From: Petunia secreta
Taxonomy: Eukaryota; Streptophyta; Magnoliopsida; Solanales; Solanaceae
Length of the DNA stretch: 64,000 bases
NCBI GenBank assembly: GCA_029990175.1
Contig: JARKIP010000199.1
Location: forward strand, 372,001-436,000
Direction: 5' to 3'
The position numbers were made by a program, and so were the translations under genes. Position 1 is the first letter of the stretch; each line of letters opens with the position of its first letter. A model generated the notes under the pieces. The model was not told the origin of the DNA. It searched no databases and saw only the letters and a list, made by a program, of their open reading frames with translations. This document shows, in pieces, positions 43,103 to 55,201 of the stretch.

Positions 43103-44238
43103 TTAATTGGTCGAAAATCATCCAAACACATGGCAACACGTGTTCGTTGACTGGCGAACTCAGCGTCAAAATTGGGGATACGTCAGACATCGTCGAATAG
43201 AAATAATTATCGAAGACACCTGTTTGTTTTGTTAATCGAACTGATTTCTCCGAAGACACAAGATGACGTTGCGGCAGATAAGCATCACTTATCAAATCCC
43301 TTTATTTTTGGGAGCTGTTGGACATGGATAACGACCTTATTAGATCGTGGAGAAACGTGTAAGCAGTGGATTCCTATTAGAGTTGGACTCTTCACTTATA
43401 AATAGTCTCCTCCCCCCCCCCCCCATTGTAAGGTTCTGAACAATAACCTCCCCTTAAGATCTTATTGCTGTCATTATATTTATATTTAGCCGCCATCATT
43501 ACTATATCACCACCATTATTGCCATTACATCATCATTGTTCTGCTACTGTTTGGTTTTGCTTCGGAAGAGGGAATCATCTCTTTCAACGGAGAATAAATC
43601 CTCGACTATGAAATACAATAAGCTTTACTTTTATTCATCTGTTCATTTATTGCTTGTTTGATTACTCATTACTTTATCTTATTTCATTGTTCATCATTTG
43701 TTTTATTTCATCCATTTATCTTCATCGTCATCATTCAATCAACAAGTACATCCTGATCGAAATCTTACGTAGGCAGAATCATCATTTGATTATCACTAAG
43801 TTCACACATCATCTAGTTTAATCGGAAACTACTGATTGATTATCTGTTAAGTCGTTATCGGAAATCAATAATCACATCACCCGATCATTCAGTTTGGTTA
43901 AAATCACAGTGTCATCGATAATTCGTATGCCCATAATTGTCTGCTTTAATTCTTGAAATCGACAAGCTAATTTGCTCGCTTGCTTTGTTCAAATCTTTAG
44001 CTGGTCTCTTCGTTATTCTCTTACTATATTTTTCATTAATTTTAGCATTGATTACTCGTTTATTTTTCATTGCTCGGATCTATTTACGTTTCGATCTCGT
44101 TTAAGCATTTATTAAAATGACCAATCTTGTGAACGTAAAATCACCAATCAGGAATCAGACTTCGATATAAAACGATCGCCTAAGGCTCAACAAATATAAA
44201 TTTAATTGTAATACCTGAATTAAATTTTAGGATATACA
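43103..44238 (+). repeat. Element E 5' LTR (about 1136 bp)
   Basis: Begins TTAATTGGTCGAAAATC (family start TGTATTGGTC, so the first bases are mutated or off by one or two) and ends AGGATATACA. It contains a poly-C run of about 14 at 43413-43426 beside the TATA region. Confidence 0.8.
43395..43404 (+). promoter_or_regulatory. TATA box of element E LTR
   Basis: CTTATAAATAGTCTCC, repeated in the 3' LTR at 53244-53254. The same position in element A has CTATAAATAGG. Confidence 0.6.
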
Positions 44239-44241
44239 GTT

Positions 44242-44257
44242 TGGCGCCACCGTGCGG
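44242..44257 (+). promoter_or_regulatory. Primer binding site of element E
   Basis: TGGCGCCACCGTGCGG starts three bases after the LTR. It is of the TGGCGCC form; the tRNA was not assigned. Confidence 0.65.
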
Positions 44258-44322
44258 CCTAGACAATCGATTTGTTCCGAAGTTTGTCGTTGAATTTACT
44301 TACATTTGTTGTATTTTGTGTG

Positions 44323-45593
44323 CAATGGCAGATGATGAAAGCAACAACGCTCACAACGCCAACACCGCTGTTAGAGATGGTGCTCTTCAACCTAACCCCG
44401 CTGATCGGGCCCAGCTTCCCGGCGTCGAAGGGGTCGATGAATCATCCCACCATGAACAGGATCCACCCTTGAACGCCACTACGAACAGTTCTCAGTCGAA
44501 TGTCAATCGAGGACGTCGATCCGGTAAGGAACCCGCGGTCGAGGTAACGTCAGTTGATGCGAACACTTTGTTGCGAGAATTTTTGGTTAAGAAAAATGAG
44601 CAAATAGAAAGAGTAAGTGGGTATTTGCAGCTTCTGTCTGGCTCTACAAGTCATAGAGCGCCCACCTTCCCAGCAACACCCCCTGCAGGCACTCCGATCT
44701 CTGTTCCTCAGGGCACAGTAATAAGGGGACCTGAAGTGGGAGTGGAGCTCGGAGGGATGGGTTTGGCCGCCGTGGCCAAGGGAGCTCCGGCCTCTGTCGT
44801 GACAGAAGCGAGGATGTTGGCGACGATGCAGACTTTGTTGAATGAAACAGTGCAGAAAAAGTTCAATGAGATGAGATCATTTATGGAAAAATTGCCAGGA
44901 GTTCCAAAGTTAATAGAGGACGCCGCTACAAAGCCGATCTCAAAGCGACTGTTCCCTCCAAGTGCAGCTCCATTGTCAATTCCAAAAACTTTCAAGTTAT
45001 CTGAGAGCTTGAGGCATGATGGAACTACAGATTCGAGGGATCACATTGATATGTTTTCAATGGCGGTGTAGTCAAACAATTTAACAGTAGATGAGATTAA
45101 TTCCGTGAGTTTAAAGAAATTTTGTAAAACTTTAAGAGGAGGAGCATTGAAATGTTATATGCAGTTGCCTGAAAATGGGATATCAGATTTCGATGATATG
45201 TCAGCTAAATTTATTCGGGCACATACTGGAGCGAAGAAGATAGAACGAAGAGTGAAGGATATATTAAACATTAGGCAACGACCCAATGAAACAATCAAGC
45301 AATTTTTGAAGCGGTTCAATGATGTAAAGATAAGCATTCCAAATGTCGAAGAAAGATGGGCTTGTTTGTTCTTTATAAACAATCTGAGCAACGACTCAAC
45401 GGAAGCATGTAGGAAGTTGAAAGATCGGTTGAGAGAAGTCACTCCATGGACTTTCGACGATCTACATCTTGAATGTGCGCCAAAGATTAGGGCCGAGGAA
45501 GAAGAGTTACAGTTAGCTATTTACAATCGACGATATGAGATACCAGCTCCACGGAGGGTCGAAAACGACAGGCAACATCACAAGGCTCAGTAG
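44323..45593 (+). pseudogene. Element E gag
   Basis: ATG at 44323 opens an Asn/Ala-rich N-terminus; gag core motifs follow: PKTFKLSESLRHDGTTDSRDH, then after TAG 45069-45071 in the same frame GALKCYMQLPE, FDDMSAKFIRAHTGA, IRQRPNETIKQFLKRFND and FFINNLSNDSTEA. It ends in the basic region before stops at 45591-45596. The N-terminal part contains TPPAGTPISVPQGTV-type linkers also seen in B in diverged form. Frame is kept throughout despite the stops. Confidence 0.85.
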
Positions 45594-46560
45594 TGATTCG
45601 AGCCCTACGGGTTCCCTCATCAAAGTGGGAATGAACACAGAGCTAGAAGTTCATAGATTCAGCAAAGAAAGGAGCAGTCGGGTCCATCTGCAGCTCCGAG
45701 GGACCCACTGCCTCCTAAGATTTTAGAGTATAATTTTTGTGTTTCGACAGCAAGCTTGGTGAATGCATTGAGTGGAATGGGTGATAAAGTGGTAAAATTC
45801 TCCAATCGTATGAAAATGCACCCGAACAGTAGAGACGGTAACTTGTATTATGCTTTCCATCACGATCATGGGCACATGACCGAAGAATATAAGGCTTTAC
45901 GTTATGAAGTGGCAAAATTGCTTGACAGTGGACACTTGACAAAGTTTTTGATGGAAAGGAGAAAGGAAAATTTTAATAAGAAGAAAGATGACCATCAACC
46001 ACCAAAGTCTCTGGCCCCAAGGAAAATGGTTAATGTCATTACCGTTGGAGCAAAAGTCCAAGGGGTAACATATACAACGAATAAGTATGCAAAAATGTCA
46101 TTTACAAGAGACAAACGGACGCGAGAGATTATGAATGACGACATTGTGTTCGGGGATTGCGACTTCGATGAAAGGATACATCCCCATCACGATGCCTTGG
46201 TCGTCACAATGAGAGTAGACGATACTGATGTAAAATGAGTCTTGATCGATGCAGATAGTTCATTCAATATAATACAGTCGAGAGTAGATGAGTAGTTGCA
46301 ATTGACTGATAAGATAATACCCAGGTCCACAGTGTTGTCATGATTTAATAATTCGAGTGAAACAATGCTAGGTGAAATTATGATTAAGACTTACGCCGAA
46401 GGAATTGATAATGAGAATTTGTTCCAAGTGATTGGGGGGGATATGGCTTACGACGTGATTTTGGGTCGACCATGGATCTATGCCATGGAGCAGTCCTATC
46501 GACTTTACATCAAGTTGTCAAGTTCCCTACCCCATGAGAGATAAGAGAAGTTAGAGGTGA
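45594..46560 (+). pseudogene. Element E gag C-terminus and protease
   Basis: Same frame as gag with several stops. It shows YAFHHDHGHMTEEYKAL (zinc-knuckle-like; the last Cys reads Tyr), HPHHDALVVTMRVDDTDVK, then a protease whose catalytic Asp is intact at 46248-46250 but whose following Gly is replaced (LIDADSS). AYDVILGRPWIYAM is followed by a one-base loss near 46485 that shifts the frame into pol. Confidence 0.8.
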
Positions 46561-48868
46561 ACAGCAGACTGCCCGAGAATATTATTTGGTAGCCATAAAA
46601 GAGGGTGCTAATTCGAACACTTCGAAATAGTAATTACAATCACCGGAATCTTTGGCCGAAGATGATGAAACAGAACCAAATCCAACGGCTCAGGACTTCG
46701 CCAAAATTTCGGCATGTGTTAGGGAGCCGAACAAATAGAAAGCTGGGGACTCGACGATCAAAGAATTGGATGAAGTAGTCCTTTTCGAAGACAAGCCAGA
46801 ACGGAAAGTGTATGTTGGAGCGGAATTGGACCCCAACATGAGAACGGAGATAATCACATGTCTCAAAGATAATGCTGACTGCTTTGCTTGGTCCCACGTG
46901 GACATGAAAAGAATAGACCCGAAATGTGTTACTCATAAATTGAACGTCGATCCATCACATCGGCCGGTGAAATAGAAGAAACGACCTAATGAGGGATTTA
47001 GAAGGAAAATTATCGATGATGAAGTGGACAAGTTGCTGAAAAATGGATTCATAAGAGAAGTAAAATATCCAGAGTGGCTAGCTAACATGGTCGTAGTCCC
47101 AAAGAAGAACATGAAGTAGAGAGTATGTAATGACTACACCGATCTAAATAAGTCATGCCCAAAAGACTCGTTTTCATTGCCTCACATCGATCGATTGATC
47201 GATTCAACGGCAGGGCATGAAATACTAAGTTTTTTAGATGCATATTCGGGATATAATCAGATATTGATGGAACTGGAGGACCAGGAGAAAACGTCATTCA
47301 TAACGGACAAGGGGACTTACTGTTATAAGGTCATGCCTTTCGGTCTCAAAAACACCGGGGCTACCTATAAACGGTTGGTCACAACCATGTTCAAAAGTTT
47401 GATCGGAAATACTATGGAGGTTTACATAGATGATATATTGGTGAAGTCATTGAAAGCGAAGAGTCACTTGGATCATTTTAAGGAGACATTCACAATATTG
47501 AAGCGGTTTGACATGAGGCTAAACCCGGAGAAGTACACGTTCAGCGTCAGATCTGGCAAGTTCTTGAGATTCATCATATCTCAAAGAGGGATCGAAGCAA
47601 ATTCGGACAAAATCAAAGCAATTGAAGATATACCAAATGAGCTTACAAAGGGGAAGGATGTTGAACGCTTGACCAGTCGAGTAGCCTATCTCAGCAGGTT
47701 CATCTCGAGGTCATCCTAATGGTGTCATAAGTTCTTTTCAGTCTTAAAGAAAAACACAAGCTTTGAGTGGATGCCGGAATGCCAACAGGCCCTCAAGGAG
47801 TTGAAGCAATATTTGTCAAACCCTCCGTTGCTTTCAGAACCAGTGAAAGGGGAAGTGTTTCTGATCTACTTGGCCATTTCAGAAGTTGCTGTAAGTGACG
47901 TCCTCGTTCGTGAGGATGAAGGTAAACAATTTCCTATCTATTACGTTAGTAAAACCTTACTTGATGTAGAAACGAGGTATCCACACTTAGAAAAGCTTGC
48001 ACTTGCACTTGTTATAGCTACACGAAAACTAAGGCCATAGTTTCAATGCCATGTTATATCTGTTAGAACTATGTTCCCTATACGAAGTATTTTACATCGA
48101 CCAGATTTGTCCGATCGACTAATAAAATGCGCGGTCGTGCTAAGCGAGTACGATATCACTTACCAACCTCGCACCGCCATCAAATCACAAGTTTTGGCTG
48201 ACTTTTTTGCAGATTTTAGTGCCAACATTCTTCTGGAGGCAAGAAAAGAAGAGCTTATGATGAGGGACCCCGATCTCGGAGTCTGGATGCTTTACACAAA
48301 CGGAGCATTAAACGTGAAAAGAACTGGCCTCGGAGTCTTGTTAGTAGTGCCAACGGGTGAAAAGCTAAGGTATGCAATCAAACTACACGCCAAGACTAAC
48401 AATGAGGCCGAATATGAGGCCCTAGCTACAGGTCTCAATATCACCAAAGACCTGAAGATCGAACGGTTAGACATTAAAAGTAATTCTGAGCTGATGGTAA
48501 ACCAAGTCCAAGGGGACTTCAGTGTTCGAGACACAAGAATGCAACAACTGCTCAACAAGGTACAAAGTCTCTTAACTTCTTTTCAGGATTGGAAAATAGC
48601 ACAAATCCCAAGGGAAGAAAATATCGAAGCAGATGCTTTGGTAAACCTCGGCTCTGCAGCAGTCATCGAAGGAGAACCCGATCAAACAATTGTACATTTG
48701 CTCGAGTCTCCACTCAATCGAAGCCATAAAAAGGTAAATTATGTCAATCATACTTGGGATCGGGTCAAAGCAGTGGTCGCCAAAGGATTTTACCAGCTGG
48801 AAACCCTAGACTCGAAGTCGGTCGAATTCAATTGGAATATCACCCAATTGAAGAAGTACAACTTCTAA
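46561..48868 (+). pseudogene. Element E RT, RNase H and second RNase H, fused to integrase C-terminus by deletion
   Basis: One frame with stops at about 46736, 46974, 47117, 47717 and 48038. RT: DAYSGYNQI, VMPFGLKNTGATYKRL and an intact polymerase box YIDD (about 47424-47435). The degenerate first RNase H ends in EYDITYQPR. The second RNase H runs from MLYTNGALNVKRTG (first Asp read as Asn) to NIEADALVNLGS. At 48757-48762 the frame jumps from NHTWD directly into RVKAVVAKGFYQLETLDSK, which in element A lies at the integrase C-terminus. About 1.1 kb encoding the zinc finger and catalytic core is missing. Confidence 0.85.
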
Positions 48869-49921
48869 AAATATTTGGTATCGTATATCTTCATCCTTTA
48901 GATTCTCTTTTATTTACTCCAACTCGGACACACTTCGTTATTATTCTTTATACTAACACTTTTAAATGATAGGCATAATTTGAATAGAATGATGACATAC
49001 ATCACCCACGAACACAATGAGCTTGAAACGCTCTCAGTCGGGGTCAATAAGTCTGACGAACTCTCTAATGATGTCTTCATCTTTACGTCCACTCCATTTC
49101 TTCTTTGCATCCTTTGTTCATGTAACGGAAGTATCGAACCAGTGTTCGACCCCTCATACTTCGCACTCGAACACTGGGGGTATGGGGAAGGAGGAAGGAT
49201 GAAGGAGGATTTTTAGCGCGAATTTGTATCGATAGTTCGACAACTGGGGACTGCTTGAATCTGAAGTTAGCGACTACACGAAAAGAGACCGGGGACTGCG
49301 CAAATACTGGGGACTGCCCCAAGGTCAAGTTTGAAAACGTTCGAAAAGAGATTGAGGACTACTCGAGTCCATGTAGAGTAAATTAATTTCAAGATTATCA
49401 CCGGGCAGGCACTCACACTGGGACTGTTCGTGATCTTAGTTCAAAATGAAATGTAAACGGTCCATTAGCGGCCAAAGTTTTAATTCATATTCATAAAAGC
49501 CTTATAACGACCATATTCCAAAACCGATCACAAGATCGATCGGTCAAAGCGTACTAAATGCCCGATAGCAGCCAACATTTCAATTAATACAACACTTGTC
49601 AAAACATCTACTATTGGCCAATTCAAAATGACTTAAGTGTTCAAATATTTTTTCGAACTCGATGTTCGAAGAGTACACTTGCATGAAAATGAGACGTCAT
49701 TTTTCATTACGCACTAACTACATTGGGCCCAATTAATTTGTTCTTTCCGATAACTACAAACGGAAACACTGAAACTTCGAACGATGAAAAATTCATTGAA
49801 GCAAAATTCATTGAAGCAAAAATATTCACATAAAAATGGCCAACAACCCATTGTCTTTACAAAGAAATGACCATCACAACTGGTCGAAATCAAAACAAAT
49901 AAAATCCAAAATTCTAAAATC
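48869..49921. other. Element E spacer between pol and antisense gene
   Basis: Matches the spacer of element A (ACACTTTTAAATGATAGGCAT at 48957). It carries repeated CTGGGGACT/CCGGGGACT motifs at about 49175-49320. No coding. Confidence 0.7.
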
Positions 49922-52586
49922 TCATTCATCGCCTTCGTCATCGAAGGAGCTTGGTGGGAACCCGAGTTCTTCACGAGCCAACCTCACGACCTGAACAGCC
50001 TCTTTTAGTTCTGCAACGACGTCGTCCCTGCGTTCGGAAATCTCCTGCAGTACGTCGCGCCTTGATTCTGCAAGAATTAACTCGCTCATCTCCTCAAATT
50101 CTTCCTCCATCGCATGCTTCCGAGCGGCTGAATCTTGCTGAAGAATTTAATTCCTCTCCGTTAAAGCATTAACTTGAGCAGACAAGTCCTCATAATTGCC
50201 CCAAAGAGTGTGGAGCTACTCGTTCAGCCTGGCAAGTTCCAAGTTTTTATCCTTCAGCTTAGACTCCAATATAGTGCACTTACTGCCCATGTTGGCTTCA
50301 AATCGCTCGAGTTGGTCATTCAGAGCCTGGATTTGAGATTCTAACTCCGACTCACAAAGAGCATGGGCAGTCGCTTTCTTGGCTAAATTAGCCTCGAGCT
50401 TAGAATACTTCACCTTCAGAATCTTAAAATTATTATGCCATCCATCACCAGGCGAAGCAAGGTGAGCAGCTCGCTCGTTCAAATGCACTATTTCTGCTTG
50501 GAGCTGGCAAATCCGGTCGACCGTCTCAATAGCCATGATGGTATTCGAAAATAAAACAAAACGAAGTCAAGAGAAAAGAAATAAAACAAAAAATTTTATT
50601 TGATCGAGATAGAAAGGTTTAAAGTTACTCGAAAGGCACTAAAGGCAATCTGGGAAGGCAAGCTCAAATCACTATGGCAATTCAGCCGAGCTTTTTCCAT
50701 CGGGCCCATCACTTCAAAGAGATAGTCAACGAGATGCTTTGGACATCTAAGTAGATCCACATCATCGAGAACGGCTAATGTGACCGACCTAGCATTTACT
50801 TCCCAAGTAGCGTCGACCCTCTTGAATGCGGCAAAGGATGCAGCCTCTTCACCCCTAAGAAGAGGGACCACAGGCTCTTCATGATCTGCCACATAAAACA
50901 ATGAGCCTGAGCTTTCCGCATGTTTTGACTTTGTCGTCTCCACTTTCCGATCGAGAGGCAGCTTGCCTTTCCTCGAGCCTCTCTCCCTAGGAACTTGATC
51001 CATGGAGACAATAGTCGTCCCCCTAACTTCGGGAGCAGGCTCCATAGGAATGATGGTACCCTCATTCCTTCTGGACAAACCCCCAAAACTCGAGGTAACC
51101 TAGACCAAACCCACTACTATAGGCGATAGAGTAAGTTTCCTTTCAACTCTGAAGTCAGCTGAACGAGCCCTATCATACTCCTCAACTGCCCTAAGTTGTT
51201 CAGCCGTTTCCAGCATCACTTCCTTCCTTGGCCTCTTCGGGCGCCTTAATAGCTGCTCAGAGCCCTACTCCTCAGCCTCTTCATCCTCGGGGGCGAGACG
51301 AACGGAAACACCCCCAACGACCGAGACTGCACCTGCCACGATGTCTCAATGGGCTTGAGGGAAGCCGATGTACCTACCTCCTAATCTTGTGGGGCATTCT
51401 TAGTAAGATATCTTGCCCTCAGATCTTGGTAGGATGTTTTCCTTTTCTTCTTCGTGGGGGCTTCATCAACCTTCTCCACCTCAGCTTCTTCGTCATCGTC
51501 TTCAATAGTCTCGCCACTGACTCCACTAATACCTGTAGGAATTCTCACCCATTAACCAGGGAAGTCGACTTTTACAAGTTGCAAGGAAAGACTAAGAGAA
51601 CACATCGTGATGTTTTGCTTTTACTTTTAGTAGAGCAGATATAGGTTTCCAAGCTCTCTCATCATTGGTAGTCTTGTCCAAAACCCTAATTAGCTAACCT
51701 TTGATGTTAGGGACCAAATCGAACAAGGCTTCGTTGGCTGAAATAAGGAAAAACATAAGGCTACAGAGGAAAAATTATATACATGAAACAAGAATTGGAA
51801 TACTTACGAGTGTGATTCCATGTGTCGGGGAGCGGATCCGCCCCCAGAGCGGTGAGATGGCGTGTTGGGATAAAAATGAAACTTGTTCCCATGCCCAAAG
51901 ATCATCGTCGTTGTCCAAAATCAGAGCTTGTCGTCCCCGCTTTTGCACGGTGACAATTCCGGCCTTGTAAACTCAAAGAGAATATAGATGGAGAATATGT
52001 CGAAATGTCACCTCTACCTCAGCTTTCTCAGCAATCCAAAGATATATGGCCACCAACCGCCATATCATTGGAGAGACTTGTCTAACACAAATTTTGCACA
52101 TACGACAGAACTCCTCGATTATAGGATCGATCGGAAGAGTAAATCCTATCGTAAATGGGTATGTCAAAACGACAGAATGACCGTTGTAGAGGGTGGTCAA
52201 AGTAGATCTCCTCAGAAGGCACACCACATCGATCACTCCCTCCTTCCACATACACTCCTCTCGAACCCTTGGTATCGACTCCGGTATGATTGCATCGAAT
52301 ACGAAATCGACGGGAATATTCTTTTTCTTCTTCACTTGGGCATCGCTCTGATGACTAACCTTACAGCGTCATCATATCTGAACTTCTTCAGAAGAATCTC
52401 CATATAAAGTTTTTCCGGGCAAAAACCCTTCGTTTTTCTTTTCCCCTTCTTTTTTACTTCAGAGGGACCTGCAACGTTCGGCTGTTCAGTTGCAGTGACA
52501 GGCTGCGGTAGCATCACAGAAATAGGAGCAGCGGAGACAATAATATCAGTGGTTGTCACGGGCGTAGAAATTTGTTCAGTGGTCAT
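49922..52586 (-). pseudogene. Element E antisense spliced gene (Transposase_28-like additional ORF)
   Basis: ATG at 52586, stop TGA at 49922. The N-terminal part ends in EKLYMEILLKKFRYDD; a frameshift near 52365 separates it from the core domain: NIPVDFVFDAIIPESIPRVREE, GHSVVLTYPFTIGFTLPIDP, IIEEF and SPMIWRLVAIYLWIAEKAEVEV, ending at a TGA near 51973. Later exons include the GKLPLDRKVETTKSKHAESSG block (about 50905-50965), a coiled coil (50216-50536) and an acidic tail ending DDEGDE. The gene matches element A's antisense gene along its full length, including exon order. Some splice signals are visible (for example CTTACGAGTG at 51803 as a minus-strand donor). Confidence 0.75.
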
Positions 52587-52930
52587 TATGTGAAAATATC
52601 GGTAAAAACAGGATCTGAAACAAGATTTAGGCCTCAAAACTGAAAATCAACAACAATTAGCTGAGGAATCACAAAGGAATTCTGGAAATTTGAAGAAAAT
52701 GAAGGAGCAAAAGTTTGGAAATGAGTTTTTGAAGTTGTATTTATAAGAGTTGGGGTAATGAGTGCCTCGGTAACCGGAAAACTGTCACCCGCACGATGGC
52801 GTGCACGTGTCATGATGGGAAGGCGAAGTGACATTTTGGCGTTTCTAATTGCAGGGATTGAGAAAGTTCCACGTGTATTCCCGCCTAAACTTTCATGCCA
52901 CTTGCCAAGTTCGCACGAGCACTCACTCTG
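52587..52930 (-). promoter_or_regulatory. Promoter region of element E antisense gene
   Basis: Minus-strand TATAAATA at 52738-52745, 152 bp upstream of the ATG, at the same place as in elements A and B. Confidence 0.55.
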
Positions 52931-52947
52931 CAAGTAGGGAGACTACC
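52931..52947 (+). promoter_or_regulatory. Polypurine tract of element E
   Basis: CAAGTAGGGAGACTACC directly before the 3' LTR; element A has AAGTGAGGGGACTATC. Confidence 0.6.
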
Positions 52948-53667
52948 TATATTGGTCGAAAATCGTCCGAATACGTGGCGACACTTGTTCGTTGACGTGG
53001 CGAACTCAGCGTTAAAATCGGGGATAAGTCAGACCTCGTCGAATAGAAATAGTTATCGAAGACGCCTGTTCGTTTTGGTTAATCGAAGTGACTTCTCCGA
53101 AGACACAAGATCACGTTGCGGCAGATAAGCATCACTTATCAAATCCCTTTATTTTCGGGAGCCGTTGGACGTGGAATAACGGCCTTATTAGATCATGGAG
53201 AAACGTGTAAGCAGTAGAGTCCTATTAGGGTTGGACTCTTCACTTATAAATAGTCTCCCCCTCTCCACATTATAAGGTTACATTCTCTTCTGAACAATAA
53301 CATCCCCTTAAGATCTTATTGTCGTCATTATATTTATATTCAGCCGCCATCATTACTATGTCACCACCATTATTGCCATTACATCATCATTGTTCTGTTA
53401 CTGTTTGGTTTTGCTTCGGAGGAGGGAGTCATCTCTTTCAACGGAGCATAAATCCTCGACTGCGAAATATAATAAGTTTTACTTTTATACATCTGTTCAT
53501 TTATTGCTTGTTTGATTGCTCATTACTTTATCTTGTTTCATTGTTCATCGTTTGCTTTATTTCATCCATTTATCGTCATCTTCATCATTTAATCAACAAG
53601 TACATCCTGATCGAAATCATGCGTAGGAAGAATCATCGTTTGATTATCACTAAGTTCACACATTATC
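52948..53667 (+). repeat. Element E 3' LTR, truncated (720 bp)
   Basis: Begins TATATTGGTCGAAAATCG and follows the 5' LTR closely until TTCACACATTATCAC. There it is joined to unrelated minus-strand antisense-gene sequence. The missing part is the last about 415 bp of the LTR. Confidence 0.85.
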
Positions 53668-54436
53668 ACTGTGTTGGCTGAAATATGGAAAAGCATAAGG
53701 ATACAGAGGAAAAATTATAGACATGAAACAAGAATTGGAATACTTACGAGTGTGATTCCATGTGTCGGGAAGCGGATCCGCCCCAGAGCGGTGAGATGGT
53801 GTGTTGGGATAAAAATGAAATGTTGATCTCATGCCCGAAGATCATTGTCGTTGTCCGAAATCAGAGCTTGTTGTCCCCGCTTTTGCACGGTGACAATTCC
53901 GGCCTTGTAAACTCAAAGAGAATATAGATGGAGAATATGTCGAAGTTTCACCTCCACCTCAGCTTTCTCAGCAATCCAAAGATACATGGCCACCAACCGC
54001 CATATCATCGAAGAGACTTGTCCAACAAAATTTTGTACATACGACAGAACTCCTCGATTATAGGATCTATCGGAAGAGTAAATCCTATTGTAAATGGGTA
54101 TGTCAAAATGACAGAATGACCATTGTAGAGGGTGGTCAAAGTAGATCTCCTCAGAGTGCACACCACATTGATCACTCCCTCCTTCCACATACACTCCTCT
54201 CGAACCCTTGGTATCGACTCCGGTATGATTGTACCGAATACGAAATCGATGGGAATATTCTTTTTCTTCTTCACTTGGGCATCACTCTGATGACTAACCT
54301 TACAGCGTCATCGTATCTGAACTTCTTCAGAAGAATCTCCGTATAAAGCTTTTCCGGGCAAAAACCCTTCGCTTTTCTTTTCCCCTTCTTTTTTACTTCA
54401 GAGGGACCAGCGACGTTCGGCTGTTCAGTTGCAGCG
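53668..54436 (-). pseudogene. Second, partial copy of the element E-type antisense gene
   Basis: About 769 bp closely matching 51730-52497 (nearly the same length, scattered single-base changes). It covers the exon with GHSVILTYPFTIGFTLPIDP and its upstream part up to the KKKGKRK region. It keeps the same frameshift region as the first copy. It is joined on the left to the cut 3' LTR of E and cut on the right by element F (target pentamer CAGCG at 54432-54436). It marks either a partial duplication or a join with a second E-family element. Confidence 0.8.
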
Positions 54437-55201
54437 TGGTGCAAGCAAACCCGAAGGATTAGCTAAACACGAAATGCGGAAGAAGTAACAACAAAATAAA
54501 AGATAGAAGCAAGACAAGACTTGCTTCGATTCGAAAGAACAGTGAGGAACTTGTCTCAAGCTCGATCGAATGAAGGTCAAGAATCACCTATACTAAGCAA
54601 CAATCCTCAAGAAAAACAATGCTTCTTGCAAATTGAATGACCAAGAAGAAAATATTCAAACGACTCACACCGATTGACACAAGTTCTTTAAACTCCCACG
54701 TCGGGGTTCGGCTCCATCGGAGACACTTCAATAGCAACTGTTATGTTCAAAATTTATAAAGACTTAATTGTCTTACAATGAAATGGAAATGAAGTATTTA
54801 TAGGCTATGCTAAGGGTAAGGTAGTAAATGGTTACAGGTGACCATTAAGAACAAGCCACACAGGGCTAAGTTAATGTATGTGTTCGGCAACCTTGACTTC
54901 GGTGCTTGGTTGCTTGCTCGAACACATATGCCATCGGGTGCTCATTTGACTTCGAACTCAATTTGTGGTGTTCGGTTCCTTGCTGCTCGGCGCCAAGAGC
55001 TGGTGTTCGGTCACTTTGTCCTTGGGCTTAAATGCGAAGATGTAGCCTTCGGTTCTTGAGCTCGGCCACTCAGCTTCGGAGTAGTTGCTTTCCTTCGGCC
55101 AGGCCAAGTGAATATGAACATCGTGCAGAAGTTTGGCTTGGCTTCGTGTCATTGGCCTCGGTGGATCGAACACTTGATCAGCACATGTTCGGGCTGCATC
55201 A
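54437..55201 (-). repeat. Element F 3' LTR (765 bp)
   Basis: On the minus strand it starts TGATGCAGCCCGAACATG and ends GGTTTGCTTGCACCA. The minus-strand TATA (CTATAAATAC) is at about 54796-54806. The pol frame runs 81 codons into this LTR. The GTGTTCGG motif repeats at about 54881, 54968 and 55002. Confidence 0.85.

Larger units (their letters stand above)
43103..53667 (+). mobile_element. Element E: Ty3/gypsy Tat-lineage LTR retrotransposon, integrase deleted, 3' LTR truncated
   Basis: Same layout as element A: LTR, primer site, gag, protease, RT, two RNase H domains, spacer, antisense gene, PPT, LTR. The integrase is missing through an internal deletion near 48757. Gag-pol has more than ten in-frame stops. 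The 5' flank pentamer is GAATA. The 3' LTR stops after about 720 of 1136 bp at 53667, where a piece of another antisense gene is joined, so the right target copy cannot be seen. Confidence 0.85.
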
